A DNA stretch of 64,000 nt from Anaerolineae bacterium (GTDB taxonomy: Bacteria; Chloroflexota; Anaerolineae; Aggregatilineales; Phototrophicaceae): the NCBI GenBank assembly GCA_022824365.1, contig JAJEAA010000020.1, forward strand, positions 124,001-188,000, given 5' to 3'. The position numbers and the translations under genes were made by a program. Positions 42,396-51,534 of this stretch are shown in pieces; within the stretch, counting starts at the first letter, position 1; the number at the start of each line of letters is the position of its first letter. The notes beneath the pieces are model-generated. The model was given only the letters and a program-made list of their open reading frames with translations. It was not told where the DNA came from and did no database searches.

Positions 42396-44312
42396 ATGAC
42401 AAAACGAAACATCTACCTCGAAGACATTCCGCTGGACGAGGCGCGAGCCAAATTGAACGCGGCGCTGGCGCTGGCTGGCAAGTCCGATGCGCTGCCGGGC
42501 GAGCGGCTGCCCTTGACCGAGGCGCTGGGCCGCGTGACAGCCGAGCCCGTGCGCGCGGCCCGTTCGTCGCCGCATTTTCATTGCGCCGCCATGGATGGCT
42601 ACGCCGTCGAAGCGGCCCGCACGGCATCGGCGCGGGAGACGCGGGCTCTCCCCTTGCGCCTGGGCGTCGACGCTTTCCCCGTCAATACGGGCGATCCGCT
42701 GCCGGATAATACCAACGCCGTCATCATGATCGAGCAAGTCAATCAATCCGATGAGACGACGCTGCTGATTTACGCCTCGGTCGCGCCCTGGCAGCACGTT
42801 CGGCTGATGGGCGAGGACATGGTGACAACCGAGACAGTGTTGCAAGTCAACTGCAAACTGCGCCCCGTCGACCTCGGCGCGCTGGCGGGCTGCGGAAACG
42901 ATAGCGTCCTGGTTCGGCGAAAACCCCGCGTCCACATCATCCCGACCGGCAGTGAGCTTCTGCCCCACGATCAGGAACCGGCCCGGGGCCAGCTCACCGA
43001 ATACAACAGCTTGATCCTCAGCGGACAGCTGCGTGAGGCCGGCGGTGAAGCGCAGGTGAGCGACATCATCGGCGATGACGAGGCGCTTCTGCGCGCGGCG
43101 CTGACGGAGGCTCTCGCCGAGAAGCCCGATCTGATCCTGACGCTTTCGGGCTCGTCGGCCGGCGCGCATGACTTCACCGCGGCGGCGATTGGGGCGCTGG
43201 GCGAAGTGCTCGTTCATGGCATCGCCGTGCGCCCGGGCCATCCCGTCATCATCGGCATGGCGGCAGGCATCCCCATCATTGGCGTCCCCGGTTATCCGGT
43301 CAGCGCGGCTCTCACCGGCGAATTGCTCGTGCTGCCGCTGATTCGTCGCTGGCTGGGCTTGGCCGAGCCGGCGGCGGCAACGCTGGAAGCCTTCTCGACG
43401 CGCAAGATCAGTTCGCCGATCGGCGATGATGATTTTGTCCGCGTGGCGCTGGCGGAGATTGACGGGCGCCTCCGAGCGACGCCCTTGCAGCGCGGCGCCG
43501 GCGTGATCACTTCGCTGATTAGAGCTGACGGCTTGGCGCATATACCGCGCTTCCACGAAGGCGTCGATCGCGGTGGCGTCCTCAAGGTCGCGCCCTATCT
43601 GCCGCTCTCGGCGATACTGGAGACGGTGATGATCATGGGCAGCCACGACCCGATGCTGGACCTGCTGGCGACGCATCTGCGCCTGCGCTCGGCGGCGGGG
43701 CGGCTGGTCTCGGTCAATGTCGGTTCCATCGGCGGTTTGATCGCTTTGCGTCGTGGCGAGGCGCATGTGGCCGGCTGTCACCTCTTCGAGCCCGATAGCG
43801 GGACCTACAACCTGGCGCATCTGCGGACTTACCTGCGCGATGAGCCAACGCTGCTGGTGACCTTCGCCCAGCGCGAGCAGGGTCTGATGCTGCCGGCGGG
43901 CAACCCGCTGGGCATCGCGTCCATCGCCGATCTGTCGCGGGCGACTTATGTCAATCGGCAGCGCGGCGCGGGTACGCGCGTCCTCTTCGATTACCTGCTC
44001 GCCCAGCATGACATCTCGCCCGATGATATCGCTGGCTATGAGCGCGAGGAGTTCACGCATCTGGCGGTGGCGGCGGCGGTGGTGGATGGCATTGGCGATT
44101 GCGGCATGGGCTTGCGGAGCGCGGCCGAGGCCATGGGTTTAGACTTCATCGGTTTGACCTGGGAGCGCTTCGATCTGGCGATTCCGAGGCGCCACCTGGA
44201 GAATGCCGGTATTCGGGCATTGCTGGAAGTGCTGCGCAGCGAGGCCTTCAAGCGCGAACTGGGGACGCAAAGCGGCTACCGCAGCGACGAGACCGGCAAT
44301 GTCGTAGCTTAA
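42396..44312 (+). CDS. MoeA fused to a periplasmic-binding-like (LysR substrate-type) domain
   Basis: A 638-residue protein. Residues 1-400 are a MoeA molybdotransferase (HCAAMDGYAVEAA, IPTGSELLPHDQE, LSGSSAGAHDFT, GVPGYPVSAA). Residues about 405-638 are a type 2 periplasmic-binding-like domain of the kind that binds molybdate or related ligands (IMGSHDPMLDLL, GSIGGLIALRRGEAHVAGCHLF, RQRGAGTRVLFDYLL, GDCGMGLRSAAEAMGLDF). No signal peptide, so the binding domain is cytoplasmic and may sense or channel substrate. This fusion is known in bacteria and archaea. It lies 348 bases after the ordinary moeA. Confidence 0.92.
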   Translation: MTKRNIYLEDIPLDEARAKLNAALALAGKSDALPGERLPLTEALGRVTAEPVRAARSSPHFHCAAMDGYAVEAARTASARETRALPLRLGVDAFPVNTGDPLPDNTNAVIMIEQVNQSDETTLLIYASVAPWQHVRLMGEDMVTTETVLQVNCKLRPVDLGALAGCGNDSVLVRRKPRVHIIPTGSELLPHDQEPARGQLTEYNSLILSGQLREAGGEAQVSDIIGDDEALLRAALTEALAEKPDLILTLSGSSAGAHDFTAAAIGALGEVLVHGIAVRPGHPVIIGMAAGIPIIGVPGYPVSAALTGELLVLPLIRRWLGLAEPAAATLEAFSTRKISSPIGDDDFVRVALAEIDGRLRATPLQRGAGVITSLIRADGLAHIPRFHEGVDRGGVLKVAPYLPLSAILETVMIMGSHDPMLDLLATHLRLRSAAGRLVSVNVGSIGGLIALRRGEAHVAGCHLFEPDSGTYNLAHLRTYLRDEPTLLVTFAQREQGLMLPAGNPLGIASIADLSRATYVNRQRGAGTRVLFDYLLAQHDISPDDIAGYEREEFTHLAVAAAVVDGIGDCGMGLRSAAEAMGLDFIGLTWERFDLAIPRRHLENAGIRALLEVLRSEAFKRELGTQSGYRSDETGNVVA

Positions 44313-44361
44313 TCTCCAAGTGCGCGCAGCCGGATTCTTAGGACTCTGTGGTCAAATCAAA

Positions 44362-45159
44362 CTATCCAGTCCAGTCGCTGAAATCGTGGCGAAAGTCCAC
44401 CGACGGCGTCCGCAACTGCGCGTCCATGCCGCCATCGACGAAGATGCGACTGCCGGTGATGTAAGCGGCATCGTCCGAGGCGAGGAAAGCGACCGCGGCC
44501 GCGATGTCTTCCGGTCCCCCCTGGCGCCCAAGCGGGATGACATCCGCCGGCGGTATCGGATTATCGCCAACAAAACTGCCATGATCGACCCGCGTACTGC
44601 CCGGCACGACCGTGTTGACGCGAATGTTGAGTTCCGCCAGGTCCAGCGCCATGACCCGCGTCGCCGCCTCAATGCCGCCCTTGCTCGCGTCGTAGCCGAA
44701 CATGTGACGATGCGCGCGGGAAGCGCCGCCGCTGCTGACATTGATGATGACGCCGCCCTCGCCTCGTTTCGCCATCAAACGCGCTGCCGTCTGCGAACAG
44801 TAAAACATGCCGCTGAGGTTGACGCCGAGCGTGCGCTGCCAGGAATCTTCGCTGTAATCGAGAAAATTGGCGATCACGCCCGGCTTATGCACGAAGGCGG
44901 CGTTGTTGACCAGGATGTCGACCGCGCCGAAGGCATCCACTGCCGCCTCGAAGAGCGCCTCGACCGAGTCCCGCCGCGAGACATCCGTGCCTATGTACAG
45001 CGAGGCATCGCCCAGTTCAGCGGCCAGCGCCTGTCCGCCGGCGTCATCAATATCGGCGATGACGACATTGGCGCCCTCCGACGCAAGACGGCGGACGCAA
45101 CCAGCGCCGATGCCGTTGGCGCCGCCGGTGATGATGGCTGTTTTACTTGATAATCGCAT
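44362..45159 (-). CDS. SDR family oxidoreductase
   Basis: A 265-residue classical SDR. The cofactor site TGGANGIG is at residues 11-18, DILVNNAA follows, SSGG supplies the catalytic Ser, and the Tyr-Lys pair is in FGYDASKGG. The terminal ITGSRIFVDGGMDAQL is typical of the glucose-dehydrogenase-like subgroup. An Asp after the second strand (IADIDD) suggests NAD+ rather than NADP+. It is the last gene of a minus-strand run with a sarcosine-oxidase-like gene and hyuB/hyuA, 109 bases after the former. Substrate unknown. Confidence 0.92.
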   Translation of the reverse strand: MRLSSKTAIITGGANGIGAGCVRRLASEGANVVIADIDDAGGQALAAELGDASLYIGTDVSRRDSVEALFEAAVDAFGAVDILVNNAAFVHKPGVIANFLDYSEDSWQRTLGVNLSGMFYCSQTAARLMAKRGEGGVIINVSSGGASRAHRHMFGYDASKGGIEAATRVMALDLAELNIRVNTVVPGSTRVDHGSFVGDNPIPPADVIPLGRQGGPEDIAAAVAFLASDDAAYITGSRIFVDGGMDAQLRTPSVDFRHDFSDWTG

Positions 45160-45243
45160 GGGTTTTTACCTCTCGCCAGTCCCTCCCCAAGGTATTGGAG
45201 AAAGGAGATAATTGAGCGTTATTTGTCAATCGTATCGGCAAAG

Positions 45244-45267
45244 TCTCCCCCATTGCAATGGGGGAGA
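45244..45267. repeat. 24-bp perfect palindrome at the end of the sarcosine-oxidase-like gene
   Basis: TCTCCCCCATTG at 45244-45255 is immediately followed by its reverse complement, one base before the TAA stop of the upstream minus-strand gene. The adjacent AGAGGGGGTTGAA belongs to the same dispersed element and encodes the last residues of that protein. It may serve as a terminator or stabiliser. Confidence 0.7.
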
Positions 45268-45268
45268 T

Positions 45269-46447
45269 TTAGAGGGGGTTGAAAAGGCGCGCCAGACTGA
45301 AGGCGGAGATATCGAATTCGCTGCCGGCGTCCAGAGCGAGCTGAACCAGCGTTTCGCCGATGGCGGCCGAGTGCTTGAAACCGTGACCCGAGCAAGGCGA
45401 CGCGACGACGACCCGCTGCGAGGCGGGATGGAAGTCGATGAGAAAATGCTCGTCGGCCGTCAGAGTGTAGAGGCAGACATCGGCCCCCAATTGATTCTCG
45501 CGCAGGCTCTTGAGACGCGGCACGGTCAGGCGATGATACATGTCGGCCGCTTCTTCCTCCGTCACGACGCGGCTGACCGCATCGGGCGCGGTGCTGGTGT
45601 GATACTGCTCGGTGACGAGCTTGACGCCCGCCATGCCATCGCTGGGCGCGGGGAAGACCGACCAGAAGTCCTCCAGCGTATCGCCGATCCAGATGACAAA
45701 GGGAAAGCGATCGGGATGAAAGCAATCCCGGTCTTCCGCCTCGAACCAGTGGATCAACTGACGATTGACGCGGATGCCAGCGCGATGCGTCTCGGGCAGG
45801 AAGTCAGCGATCCAGGCGCCCGCCGAGAGAATGAGCTTGTCCGCGCTGTAACTCCTTTTCTCTGTGTTGACTGTCACAGCGCTCGCGCTGATCTCGTAGC
45901 CGGTCACTTTTTCGCCGGTGTGGATGGTCGCGCCGGCGCCCCGCGCCAGGTCGAGTTGGGTTTGGATGCAGCGTTCCGGGCGCAGGACGCCGGCCTCGGG
46001 CTCATAATAAGCGCGGTCGCCCTCGCGCGGGGTTAGCAGCGGAAAACGCTTTCGCAACTCGTCGGCGCTGAGTATCTCGTAAGCGATGCCGAACTTGTCG
46101 GCGATGCGGGCGGAGGCATCAACGAAGTCGCCTTGGTAGTGAAAAGCAACGGCGTTCTCCCCGCCGATGATGAGACCGCCGCTCTGATGAAAGAGCGTGC
46201 TGCCCGTGGCCGCCTCCAACTCGCCCCAGATCTCGTTGGAGCGTTTGATGAAGGGCATATACATCTCGCCTTCGCCGATGGCTTTGCGGGTGATGCGGGT
46301 ATCGCCATGGCTTGAGCCCTTCGTATGCGGCGGCGAGAAGCGGTCGATGCCGATGGCTTTGACGCCGCGTTTCGATGCTTGGTAGAGGGCGGCCGAACCC
46401 ATCGCGCCCAAGCCAACCACGATCAAGTCGTAATGCTTTGCCGTCAT
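45269..46447 (-). CDS. monomeric sarcosine oxidase / N-methyltryptophan oxidase family protein
   Basis: A 392-residue FAD enzyme that would oxidatively demethylate an N-methyl amino acid or related secondary amine. The FAD motif VGLGAMGSAALYQASKRG and the RGV..IDRFSPPHTKGSSHGDTRITR segment are classical for MSOX/SolA. Near the C-terminus CLYTLTADEHFLID supplies the Cys to which FAD is covalently attached in MSOX, and SPCSGHGFKHSAAIGE completes the site. It overlaps hyuB by four bases. The final RLFNPL and stop derive from an inserted repeat, so the natural C-terminus may have been trimmed. Confidence 0.92.
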   Translation of the reverse strand: MTAKHYDLIVVGLGAMGSAALYQASKRGVKAIGIDRFSPPHTKGSSHGDTRITRKAIGEGEMYMPFIKRSNEIWGELEAATGSTLFHQSGGLIIGGENAVAFHYQGDFVDASARIADKFGIAYEILSADELRKRFPLLTPREGDRAYYEPEAGVLRPERCIQTQLDLARGAGATIHTGEKVTGYEISASAVTVNTEKRSYSADKLILSAGAWIADFLPETHRAGIRVNRQLIHWFEAEDRDCFHPDRFPFVIWIGDTLEDFWSVFPAPSDGMAGVKLVTEQYHTSTAPDAVSRVVTEEEAADMYHRLTVPRLKSLRENQLGADVCLYTLTADEHFLIDFHPASQRVVVASPCSGHGFKHSAAIGETLVQLALDAGSEFDISAFSLARLFNPL

Positions 46448-48141
46448 CCGCCACGCTCCTTCCTTAGCGCTGCTGTCGCTGCTTCATCCACCCTCATGGT
46501 AGCGGCGTCGATGACAACCGCGTAGTCCTTTTCCGCCGCTTCGAGGGAGATATAACCCTGCCGCGCATCGGCCAGGACGCGCTGCGGATCGCGCTCGCGT
46601 GGCTCCCCGTAGCCTCCGCCCCCCGGCAGCGACAGGACGACGCGCTGGCCCGGCTGCAAAACGTAGTGGCTCTTGGGATGCGGGCGGCCCCCATCGGATA
46701 AGCGCGCCTGGCCCGATGCGCCCGGTTTCCCGCCGAGCAGGCCCTGCGCCGGGTTGCCGGTCCGGTCGTACATGCAGGAGTGGTTGGCGGGCGCGCCGGT
46801 GATGATTTCCAATTCCATCACTTGGCCCATACCGCCGCGGTAGCGCCCGGGTCCGCCGGAATCGGGTCTCAACTCCCGCCGGTGCATGAGTAGTGGCGCG
46901 GCCGTCTCGATCGCTTCGACCGGTACGCCCATGATGCCGCTGGGGAAGGCGGTCGCCGATAAGCCATCGCGATCGTGGGCGGCGCCCATCCCGCCGGCGG
47001 AGAAGAAGATATAGGCGAATTCTTCGCCATTTTCGTTCATCCCGTCCATCATGGTATTCCACAAGCCCGCCGAGCCGTTGGCGATGACGCGCTCGGGCAG
47101 GACGTCGGCCAGCGCGGTCAACAGCGGCTGACTGACGAAATGACCGATCAGATGACGAGCGCTGACTGGCGCGGGACGTCTGCAATTGAGGATGGAGCCG
47201 TCGGGCGCGCGCACATCGATGGGGCGGAAAGCGCCCTCGTTGTTGGGAATGCCCGGCGCCAGGACCGCCATCAACGTATAGGTGGTATAAGCGTGCGTGT
47301 AATTCAAGACGACATTGATGCCGCGGTCAACCTGCGGCGAGGAGCCGGCGTAATCGACGCGCAGGCTGTCGTCCGCGACTTCAATGGCGCAGGCGATAGT
47401 CAAGGGCGCGTCGAAGCCGTCGATGCTGATGGTATTCCTGTAGACGCCATCAGGCAGAGCGCGGATGGCCTCCCGCAGCGCCGCCTCGGTGCGGTCGAGT
47501 ATGAGCGCGGAGACCGCCTCGATATCGGGCAGGTCGTATTCATCAAGCATTTCCAGCAGCTTGCGCGCGCCGACTTGGTTGCCGACTTCTTGGGCGTAGA
47601 TATCGCCGATGACTTGATCGGGCACACGAACGTTGGCGCGGATGATATCGAAGAGTTCGTGGTTGGGCTCGCCGGCTTTGAAGAGCTTCATCAGCGGGAT
47701 GGCCAAGCCCTCTTCATAGAGCGAGCGGGCATCGCCGCCCATGGTTGCGCCGCCGATATCGACGGCGTGGCAGGTGCTAGCGAACCAGGCGACGCCGCGC
47801 CCGCGATAAAAGACCGGCGAGACGATGGTCAGGTCGAAGAGATGGCCCGATGCTTCCCAAGGATCGTTGGTGATGAGGGTGTCACCGGGCTTGAGGCTGT
47901 CGATGGGGTGATTGGGCACGACATAGCGGCGCACGCAATTCGCCATCGTGTTGATATGACCCGGCGTGCCGGTGACGGATTGCGCGATCATATTGCCTTC
48001 GCGGTCGAAGACGCCGGCGGAGAGATCGCCCGCTTCCCGCACGACGGTGGTGAAAGAAGAATGAATCAGCGCGGCTGCCTGCTCATCGACGATGGAGATG
48101 AGGCGGCTCCAGATAACTTCGAGTGTGATTGGGTCGATCAT
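46444..48141 (-). CDS. hyuB: hydantoinase B / 5-oxoprolinase family subunit
   Basis: A 565-residue HyuB-type subunit. It carries the family start DPITLEVIWSRLISIVDEQAA, the block SFTTVVREAGDLSAGVFD, GDTLITNDPWEASGHLFDL, and glycine-rich segments near the end (LRPDSGGPGRYRGGMG and LSLPGGGGYGEP). With HyuA it performs ATP-dependent opening of cyclic imides or lactams such as hydantoins or 5-oxoproline. It overlaps the sarcosine-oxidase-like gene. N-methylhydantoin to N-carbamoylsarcosine to sarcosine is a known route that would link these genes, though no carbamoylsarcosine amidase is seen here. Confidence 0.92.
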   Translation of the reverse strand: MIDPITLEVIWSRLISIVDEQAAALIHSSFTTVVREAGDLSAGVFDREGNMIAQSVTGTPGHINTMANCVRRYVVPNHPIDSLKPGDTLITNDPWEASGHLFDLTIVSPVFYRGRGVAWFASTCHAVDIGGATMGGDARSLYEEGLAIPLMKLFKAGEPNHELFDIIRANVRVPDQVIGDIYAQEVGNQVGARKLLEMLDEYDLPDIEAVSALILDRTEAALREAIRALPDGVYRNTISIDGFDAPLTIACAIEVADDSLRVDYAGSSPQVDRGINVVLNYTHAYTTYTLMAVLAPGIPNNEGAFRPIDVRAPDGSILNCRRPAPVSARHLIGHFVSQPLLTALADVLPERVIANGSAGLWNTMMDGMNENGEEFAYIFFSAGGMGAAHDRDGLSATAFPSGIMGVPVEAIETAAPLLMHRRELRPDSGGPGRYRGGMGQVMELEIITGAPANHSCMYDRTGNPAQGLLGGKPGASGQARLSDGGRPHPKSHYVLQPGQRVVLSLPGGGGYGEPRERDPQRVLADARQGYISLEAAEKDYAVVIDAATMRVDEAATAALRKERGG

Positions 48142-48199
48142 GGGCAGGTCTCCTTATTCAAGCGCACTCATCCGTGGCAGTCGACAAGGGGCTAACATT

Positions 48200-48688
48200 T
48201 CATTTCTGAAACGTGTCATATGGGCAGTTATTCTGCGCGTAAATAGCCTCGATTTGAGGTTTAATGTGATTCCAAAAAGCAGTAGGCGCCACCCATACCA
48301 ACTTTCCTTCTCGTTCTATGGGTTCTGGAATTGGTTGCCCATGCAATGAATCAAGCAGGCCAACTCCTCTACGTATGAAAGAATTGTGCTTAAGTCCGTT
48401 GGTCAGCTTGCTGCCAAGCTCGGGAGCTCCGGGGTACTGCTTTTTGGGAAAGAATTCTTCAATTATGCGCGATGCCCTGGGAAATTGGCTGTGATTCTTG
48501 GGATGTAGCGGCAAATTCTTCTTGCAAAGAAATGCCAATTCCATGCATGCTACCATGCTCAATAATGCTGCCGCGTGGTCATCGGGACGCTTGAGCAGCC
48601 TTTCGATCTGGTCTCTCCAATGCCTTTCATATACCTCGCGGCAAGTCTTTGGAAAATAGTTGGATGCTGCGAGTCTTCCGGTGGTCAT
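48200..48688 (-). CDS. hypothetical protein between hyuA and hyuB
   Basis: A 162-residue soluble protein starting MTTGRLAASNYFPKTCREVYE; a longer frame with a GTG start at 48748 is possible. Predicted helical N-terminal half (ERHWRDQIERLLKRPDDHAAALLSMVACMELAFL), then NGLKHNSFIRRG and WVAPTAFWNHIKPQIEAIY. It is lower in GC than hyuA and hyuB and splits what is usually an adjacent gene pair, so it is probably an insertion. A HEPN-like helical fold is conceivable from the KHNSF segment but cannot be supported further. Function unknown. Confidence 0.6.
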   Translation of the reverse strand: MTTGRLAASNYFPKTCREVYERHWRDQIERLLKRPDDHAAALLSMVACMELAFLCKKNLPLHPKNHSQFPRASRIIEEFFPKKQYPGAPELGSKLTNGLKHNSFIRRGVGLLDSLHGQPIPEPIEREGKLVWVAPTAFWNHIKPQIEAIYAQNNCPYDTFQK

Positions 48689-48756
48689 GTTGACAATTTC
48701 TCTCGATTCGTGGTAGATTCTAGATAGGTGTGTGGTGAGATCCAACACTAACCTCT

Positions 48757-48862
48757 AGACCGCTCTGGACAGACGGGGTTAGGGGAAGACGAGGGAACTC
48801 CTTTGGGATTCCCGCGGCTCCAAGGGGCTTGCGACTTATACGGCGAGCCCTTTGGCTTTTGT
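48757..48862. repeat. possible dispersed repeat upstream of the hypothetical gene
   Basis: A GC-rich stretch whose minus-strand translation contains NPVCPERSRG, a phrase typical of translated intergenic repeats in several bacterial groups. No second copy is seen in the window, so the call is tentative. Confidence 0.3.
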
Positions 48863-48916
48863 ACAGTATCACACTTATGCAGTTTAGACTCCAAGTGCTG
48901 AGGTTTCTGAGCATAG

Positions 48917-51034
48917 TCACGACACGGTTGGCTCCGACGCATCTCTTTCGCTCATACGCGTCAGCAGCAAACAACCCCCCGCCGCGACCCGCGCCGACCA
49001 GTCCGGCAGGACGATCGTTGTTGAAGCGGCCTCCTCAATGACACAGGGTCCGGCCGCGCTCCAGGAATTGCCTAGCCCCTCGCGGCGATAGATCGGCGTC
49101 TTCACCGGCGCGCCCTCGGGCGAGAAGCGCAAATGGCGCTCGGTGATGGGCTGATCGCAGGCATCAGCAGAATCAGCAAAGGTCGCCTGGTCGATCTGCG
49201 GCTGCGGCCCGCTGATGAGGACGCGCCAATTCACCGCTTCAATGGGAACGCCCTGCGCCAGTTGACCGTAAAAGGCGCGGTACTCCGCTTCAAAGACGCG
49301 CTGCATCTCAGCGATGTGACCGGCGTTCAGCGCTTGCATGGGGAAGGGCACGCGCACCTCATAACCCTGCCCGACATAACGCATGTCGATGCTGAGGCTC
49401 ACATTGATTTCCGCCGAGGATACGCCAGCCGCTTGGACGATGCGGCGACCGTCATTTTCTAGGTCGGTCAAGATGCGATTCAGTTCATCCAGGTCCAGCG
49501 CGTCGAGGCGGGCGACGTAGCTGCGCGTGAAGTCGAAGGCAATTGGCGCGCTGAGGAAGCCGAAGGCGGAACCCACCCCGGCCAGCGGCGGGATGATGAT
49601 GCGGCTGATGCCCAGCCCTTGCGCCACCCCGCAGGCGTGGACCGGTCCAGCGCCGCCAGTGGCGACCATGCAATAACGCCGGATCTCCAGCCCGCGCTCG
49701 GCCGCATGGACGCGCGCCGCCGCCGCCATGTTCTCGTTCACCAGTTGATGCAAGCCCCAGGCGGTCCGCTCCAACGGCAACTCCAGCGCTGCGGACAACT
49801 CGGCAAAGGAATCGCGCGCCGCCCTGACATCGAGCCGAATGTCCCCGCCAGCGAAGTAATCGGGATTGAGATAACCGAGCAGCAGATCGGCATCGGTAAC
49901 GGTGGGCTTCTTCCCGCCCTTGCCGTAAGATGCGGGACCAGGCGCGGAGCCGGCGCTTTCCGGTCCGACCGCTGGCAGGCCCAGGGCGTTGAGATGAGCG
50001 ATGCTGCCGCCGCCAGCGCCGATCTCGATCATCTCGATCATCGGCGCCATCAAGGGCAAGCCGCTGCCGCGCTTGAAGCGATGCACATGGGCGACTTCCG
50101 ATTGGTGGCTGATGGCGAGTTCTCCCGCGCGGGTCAAGGCTGCTTTGGCGGTCGTGCCGCCCATATCAAAAGCGAGCACATCCCTTTCGCCGAGGCGGCG
50201 CCCCCAATGCAGGCCCGCCAGCGCGCCGCCGGCCGGCCCGCTTTCGACCAGGCGGATGGGAAAGGCGCGGGCCGCCGCGACTGTTGTTGTGCCGCCGCTG
50301 CTGAGCATGATGTTTAGCGGGGCGTCAATGCCGCCGGCTCGCATGCCCTTTTCCAGCCGCGCCAGGTAACCGTCGGTGATCGGCTGGACATAAGCGTTGG
50401 CGCTGGTGGTGGAGGCTCGCGGATACTCCCGCATGCCCGGCGCGACCTGATGCGATGCCGAAAGCGCCACGCCCGGCAACAATTCGCGCAGGGCAGTCAG
50501 CGCTGTCAATTCGTGGTCCGGGTTGGTATAGGCGTGCAGGAAACAGATGGCGACCGCTTCGACCGCTTCCGCGCGCAATTTGGCGGCGAGCTCGCGCAGG
50601 CAAGCTTCATCGAGAGGCCGCCAGACGCGGCCATCGGCGAGCATGCGTTCCGGCACGTCAAAGCGCAAACGACGCTCGACCAGTGGCGCCGGTTTCTTCA
50701 GCGCCAGATCATACATATCGTAGCGGCCTTCGTTGCCGATCTCGACCGCATCGCGAAAGCCGGCGGTAGCCAGCAGGGCGGTCTTGGCGCCTTTGCGCTC
50801 GATCAAGGTGTTGGTGATGAGGGTCGTGCCATGCACGACGTAGCGAATTGATGCCGGCGGGATGTCAGCCCGTTCCAGCAGATCGCGCAGGCCATTGAGC
50901 ACAGCCAGCGAGGGATCGGGATAAGTCGTCAGGAGCTTCTCAACGGCGATGCGACCGTTGCTTACGTTTAAGGCGACTAAGTCGGTGAAGGTGCCGCCGA
51001 TATCGACAGCCAGCAGAACGGAAGGCGCGGTCAT
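48917..51034 (-). CDS. hyuA: hydantoinase A / 5-oxoprolinase family subunit
   Basis: A 705-residue ATP-binding subunit partnering HyuB. The N-terminal VLLAVDIGGTFTDLVALN is the phosphate-binding loop of the actin-like ATPase fold. VHGTTLITNTLIERKGAKTALLATAGFRD, DMGGTTAKAAL, GAGGGSIAHLN and GAGPVHACGVAQGLG are conserved family blocks. The ATG at 51034 is chosen because GAGGAG precedes it and homology starts there; the frame is open to 51169. It heads the minus-strand catabolic run. Substrate could be a hydantoin, 5-oxoproline or similar lactam. Confidence 0.93.
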   Translation of the reverse strand: MTAPSVLLAVDIGGTFTDLVALNVSNGRIAVEKLLTTYPDPSLAVLNGLRDLLERADIPPASIRYVVHGTTLITNTLIERKGAKTALLATAGFRDAVEIGNEGRYDMYDLALKKPAPLVERRLRFDVPERMLADGRVWRPLDEACLRELAAKLRAEAVEAVAICFLHAYTNPDHELTALTALRELLPGVALSASHQVAPGMREYPRASTTSANAYVQPITDGYLARLEKGMRAGGIDAPLNIMLSSGGTTTVAAARAFPIRLVESGPAGGALAGLHWGRRLGERDVLAFDMGGTTAKAALTRAGELAISHQSEVAHVHRFKRGSGLPLMAPMIEMIEIGAGGGSIAHLNALGLPAVGPESAGSAPGPASYGKGGKKPTVTDADLLLGYLNPDYFAGGDIRLDVRAARDSFAELSAALELPLERTAWGLHQLVNENMAAAARVHAAERGLEIRRYCMVATGGAGPVHACGVAQGLGISRIIIPPLAGVGSAFGFLSAPIAFDFTRSYVARLDALDLDELNRILTDLENDGRRIVQAAGVSSAEINVSLSIDMRYVGQGYEVRVPFPMQALNAGHIAEMQRVFEAEYRAFYGQLAQGVPIEAVNWRVLISGPQPQIDQATFADSADACDQPITERHLRFSPEGAPVKTPIYRREGLGNSWSAAGPCVIEEAASTTIVLPDWSARVAAGGCLLLTRMSERDASEPTVS

Positions 51035-51212
51035 AAGCGCAAGCTCCTCAAGGACAAAATTGCGCTCCATCATACGGACTGTGGTATTGGCTGTCAAGCA
51101 GGCGGGCGCGCTACCGTGATGTAACAGCGTATATAATGCCATCGCGTCAGTTTGCTCTATACTGCTCAAATGCTTGACTTAACGGCAGTCACAGTACATA
51201 CTATCTCAAGAT

Positions 51213-51464
51213 ATGTTGATAACTTCAGACATGGAAGCGTTGGGCATGGCCGCGGAATCGAGGCTGGAAAGTAATTTGGCGTTGGAAACGGCAACTCGCA
51301 ATTCAGAGCGTATCGCCAGGGTGGAAGCTGTTTTGCCAACACTCGCGACAAAGGAAGATATAGAGAAGTTGCGCGCGGATCTGACCTGGCGCATCGTCAT
51401 CGCAATGAGCATCTTGACCGCGATATTCGTCGGGGTCGTGCAGCTAATGTTGAACGGCGGATAG
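51213..51464 (+). CDS. small coiled-coil membrane protein
   Basis: An 83-residue protein: helix to about residue 58 with heptad-like spacing (ATRNSERIARVEAVLPTLATKEDIEKLRADL), then one C-terminal membrane segment (IVIAMSILTAIFVGVVQLML). The ATKEDIEKLRADLTWRI motif recalls small DUF1640-like anchored coiled-coil proteins. Isolated and divergent from hyuA. An in-frame ATG at 51231 is an alternative start. Function unknown. Confidence 0.6.
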   Translation: MLITSDMEALGMAAESRLESNLALETATRNSERIARVEAVLPTLATKEDIEKLRADLTWRIVIAMSILTAIFVGVVQLMLNGG

Positions 51465-51534
51465 GCCAGGTGGAGAGGGTATCGCGTCGGCTCGCCCCTA
51501 CACAAATATCCGCGGGAAACTCAATCGGATTGGC

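Noticed and set aside
41996-42412. Minus-strand ORF sharing a 20-residue stretch with an ORF at 53474-53701
   Set aside because: The shared stretch is the R2 repeat; the rest of the two ORFs is unrelated.
42351-44060. Minus-strand ORF of 569 codons
   Set aside because: Antisense to the MoeA-PBP fusion gene. Arg/Gln/His-rich with no domain.
46975-48195. Plus-strand ORF of 406 codons
   Set aside because: Antisense shadow of hyuB, which has clear family motifs.
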